NCBI GenBank assembly: GCA_913057135.1
Contig: CAJXNM010000027.1
Coordinates: 1-39,901 of the forward strand
Reading direction: 5' to 3'
Source of the DNA: an uncultured Halieaceae bacterium
GTDB lineage: Bacteria > Pseudomonadota > Gammaproteobacteria > Pseudomonadales > Halieaceae
Length of the DNA stretch: 39,901 bases
Position numbers and translations under genes: made by a program. Within the stretch, counting starts at the first letter, position 1. Every line of letters starts with the position of its first letter. The notes beneath the pieces are model-generated. The model worked only from the letters and a program-made list of their open reading frames with translations, ran no database searches and was not told where the DNA came from. Positions 38,069-39,901 of the stretch are shown piece by piece.

Positions 38069-39685
38069 ATGACTGAATCCATGACTGAATCTGAGCCCCG
38101 CGAGGATGAACCGGTTACCGGCGCCAAAGCCCTCATTACTGCCTTGGCAGATGAAGGGGTGGATGTCTGCTTTGCAAACCCAGGCACGTCAGAGATGCAA
38201 TTAGTGGCCGCCATCAGCGAAGAGCCCCGTATTCGTGCGGTTTTAGGGCTGTTTGAAGGTGTGGTCACCGGCGCCGCCGATGGCTATGGCCGCATGGCAG
38301 ATAAGTCCGCGCTCACCTTGCTGCACCTAGGCCCTGGTCTCGGTAACGGCACAGCCAACTTACACAACGCCCGGCGCGCCCACTCGCCGGTGCTCAATAT
38401 GATTGGGGACCACGCCACCTACCACCGGCAGTACGATGCCCCCCTCACTTCCGACATTCACGGCTTTGCCGCACCGGTGTCTGACTGGATAGGCGAATCG
38501 GAATCACCAGAACATTTGGCCGAGGTGGGAATACAGGGTTTGCGAGAAGCCTGCGTCTACCCCGGTCAAGTAGCCAGCTTTATAGCACCGGCCGATCATG
38601 CCTGGAGCGCCGTAAAGACCTCAGATCAAAACGCGGGCACCAATGAAGCCGCCACAGCTCTGAAAGCAGTCCCCAAAGCGGACGACGCAGCCATCGAAGC
38701 TGCGGCGGAAGCTCTCAGGAATAGCCAAAGCAGCTGCCTGTTTTTGGGGGGTATGGCACTAAGAGAAGAGGCACTGTTTGAGGCCGGTCGTATTGCCGCC
38801 GCCACCGGTGCGCGATTGATTACCGAGACCTTCTGTACACGATTACAGCGGGGGGCTGGGCGGGTACCTGTAGAACGCTTGCCCTACTTCGGCGAGCAAG
38901 CCTGTGACTATCTTGCGGGCTTTGATGCCCTGGTATACGTGGGTACCAAAGCCCCCGTATCGTTTTTTGCCTATCCCGGAAAACCCAGTTTATTGGCACC
39001 ACCCTCAGCTAAACAGGTAACCTTGGCGTCCACGCGAGTCGATGCGCTGGATGCCCTACAGCGACTGGCCGCAGCACTTGACGCGCCACTCGAACCTGCG
39101 GTGCTGCAGCCACGAGTCACCCACGCCATTGAGCCCGGGCCTCTCGATGCAATGGCCATTGGGAAAATCATAGCTAACCATTTACCCGCCAACGCTATCG
39201 TGTCCGATGAGGGCGCCACCAACAGCCTAGGGCCCTTTCTATTCACCGGCAGTGCCGAGCCCCACGACTGGCTAATGCTCATGGGCGGCGCTATCGGCCA
39301 AGGCCTACCTGTGGCGGTAGGCGCAGCTATGGCCTGCCCCGACCGGAAAGTAGTTGCGCTACAAGCCGACGGCTCGGCTATGTATACCGTGCAGGCCCTT
39401 TGGACCATGGTGCGTGAACAACTGGATATTACCGTGGTACTGCTAAACAACAGCTCCTACGCCATTTTGAACATTGAAATGGAGCGAGTGGGCGCCAGCA
39501 CGCCGAATGCTGATGCCAAGCAATTGTTGGATTTGTCGAATCCTACGATTGACTGGGTGAGTATTGCTCGAGGGATGGGGATGAGTGCGGTGCGTGTTGA
39601 TAGTGTGGATGACTTTGGTGCCGCGTTTACCCGCGCGATGACTCAGCGAGGGCCAACACTCATAGAAGCCATACTCCCAGGCTAG
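38069..39685 (+). CDS. thiamine-diphosphate-dependent enzyme (acetolactate synthase large-subunit / benzoylformate decarboxylase-like)
   Basis: 538 aa. ATG at 38069 has GGAG about nine bases upstream. A 12-bp duplication makes the start read MTESMTES, and the second Met (38081) is also possible. The N-terminal Pyr domain is VDVCFANPGTSEMQLV, with the cofactor-activating Glu63 in GLFEGVVTGAADGYGRMADK. The C-terminal PP domain has the ThDP/Mg motif LQADGSAMYTVQALWTM, with NNSSYAILNIE 30 residues later. It would decarboxylate or ligate 2-oxo acids. No small ALS regulatory subunit is adjacent, so true branched-chain synthesis is doubtful. Likely cytosolic. Confidence 0.9.
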   Translation: MTESMTESEPREDEPVTGAKALITALADEGVDVCFANPGTSEMQLVAAISEEPRIRAVLGLFEGVVTGAADGYGRMADKSALTLLHLGPGLGNGTANLHNARRAHSPVLNMIGDHATYHRQYDAPLTSDIHGFAAPVSDWIGESESPEHLAEVGIQGLREACVYPGQVASFIAPADHAWSAVKTSDQNAGTNEAATALKAVPKADDAAIEAAAEALRNSQSSCLFLGGMALREEALFEAGRIAAATGARLITETFCTRLQRGAGRVPVERLPYFGEQACDYLAGFDALVYVGTKAPVSFFAYPGKPSLLAPPSAKQVTLASTRVDALDALQRLAAALDAPLEPAVLQPRVTHAIEPGPLDAMAIGKIIANHLPANAIVSDEGATNSLGPFLFTGSAEPHDWLMLMGGAIGQGLPVAVGAAMACPDRKVVALQADGSAMYTVQALWTMVREQLDITVVLLNNSSYAILNIEMERVGASTPNADAKQLLDLSNPTIDWVSIARGMGMSAVRVDSVDDFGAAFTRAMTQRGPTLIEAILPG

Positions 39686-39791
39686 TAACGCTTGTATGTG
39701 TTAATCCGGGAATGTTGCAACGCGCCTAGAGAGCTGTTCCCTGCTACAGGAAAATACTGGCGTTTAATCACGCTATGGTTACACTGCAGCC

Positions 39792-39901
39792 ATGAAACGA
39801 AGTATTGCGTTACTCGGATGCTCGTGGGCCATAACCACCCAAGCCCAAACCGTGCCCTCCGAACTCCTCGACATGTCTATCGAAGACCTACTGCAGACCC
39901 G
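39792..39901 (+). CDS. TonB-dependent receptor, N-terminal fragment cut by window edge
   Basis: 36 codons plus 2 bases, translated by hand: a signal peptide (MKRSIALLGCSWAITTQAQ) followed by VPSELLDMSIEDLLQT. LxxLSIEDLL-type starts are typical of one group of TonB-dependent receptors. The frame is open to the edge. No strong ribosome site is visible. The upstream gap 39686-39791 shows no terminator. Confidence 0.6.
   Translation, partial: MKRSIALLGCSWAITTQAQTVPSELLDMSIEDLLQT

Noticed and set aside
38069-39685. Branched-chain acetolactate synthase (IlvB/IlvI)
   Set aside because: No regulatory small subunit is adjacent, the protein is short for IlvB, and it resembles the benzoylformate-decarboxylase-like group, so the name is kept general.
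1-39901. CRISPR arrays, insertion sequences, prophage genes, replication origin
   Set aside because: No spaced identical repeats, transposase or integrase motifs, phage proteins or DnaA-box clusters were found on reading both strands.

Overview
The window looks like chromosomal DNA from an aerobic, probably marine or surface-water gammaproteobacterium. The organism is inferred from gene content and protein style, not from a marker gene. The G+C content looks moderate, and genes are tightly packed with frequent ATGA or TAATG junctions. Valine catabolism is complete from isobutyryl-CoA onward. There are FadL and TonB-type outer membrane proteins, two-component signalling, a c-type cytochrome and a fatty-acid/steroid-like acyl-CoA set. 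I would guess the Cellvibrionales area (Halieaceae or Spongiibacteraceae), with low certainty. I see no transposase, integrase, phage gene, CRISPR array or rRNA.

Layout. 1-956 (-): 5'-complete, 3'-cut Ldh_2-type NAD(P)-dependent dehydrogenase. 1042-1200 (+): tRNA-Arg(ACG) with its own promoter and a near-perfect terminator, followed by four small hairpins. 1354-2941 (-): hipBA toxin-antitoxin. 3209-5354 (+): CPA2/Kef-type antiporter and a small lipoprotein. 5376-11980: AraC-type regulator divergent from a five-gene valine operon (mmsA, isobutyryl-CoA dehydrogenase, enoyl-CoA hydratase, 3-hydroxyisobutyryl-CoA hydrolase, mmsB). 11985-16006 (-): two paired acyl-CoA dehydrogenase subunits and an acyl-CoA ligase.

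16339-23644 is the most interesting part. It is a six-gene corrinoid methyltransferase operon: a non-pyrrolysine MttB-family methyltransferase, a B12-binding corrinoid protein, a DUF1638 protein, a small Virulence_fact-domain protein, a methyl-THF:corrinoid methyltransferase of the dihydropteroate-synthase fold, and a 2Fe-2S/ASKHA reductive activator. It converges on a GlxA/GbdR-type AraC regulator. The inferred chemistry is transfer of a methyl group from an unknown methylated amine to cob(I)alamin and then to tetrahydrofolate, in a bacterium that otherwise looks aerobic. The two middle proteins have no established role, and three of the enzymes carry Arg-rich basic tails.

23774-30310: PQQ/sorbosone-dehydrogenase-like lipoprotein with a (GGCTTC)7 repeat upstream, a 1-Cys peroxiredoxin, a DUF2452/thioesterase pair, a small cytochrome c, and a histidine kinase/response regulator pair. 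30413-39901: TonB-dependent receptor, sterol-desaturase/AGMO-like membrane oxygenase, FadL-type porin, penicillin/AHL-acylase-like Ntn hydrolase with a repeat-rich N-terminus, a ThDP-dependent decarboxylase-like enzyme, and the first 36 codons of another TonB-dependent receptor. The last third therefore looks weighted toward outer-membrane uptake and lipid or acyl-amide metabolism.
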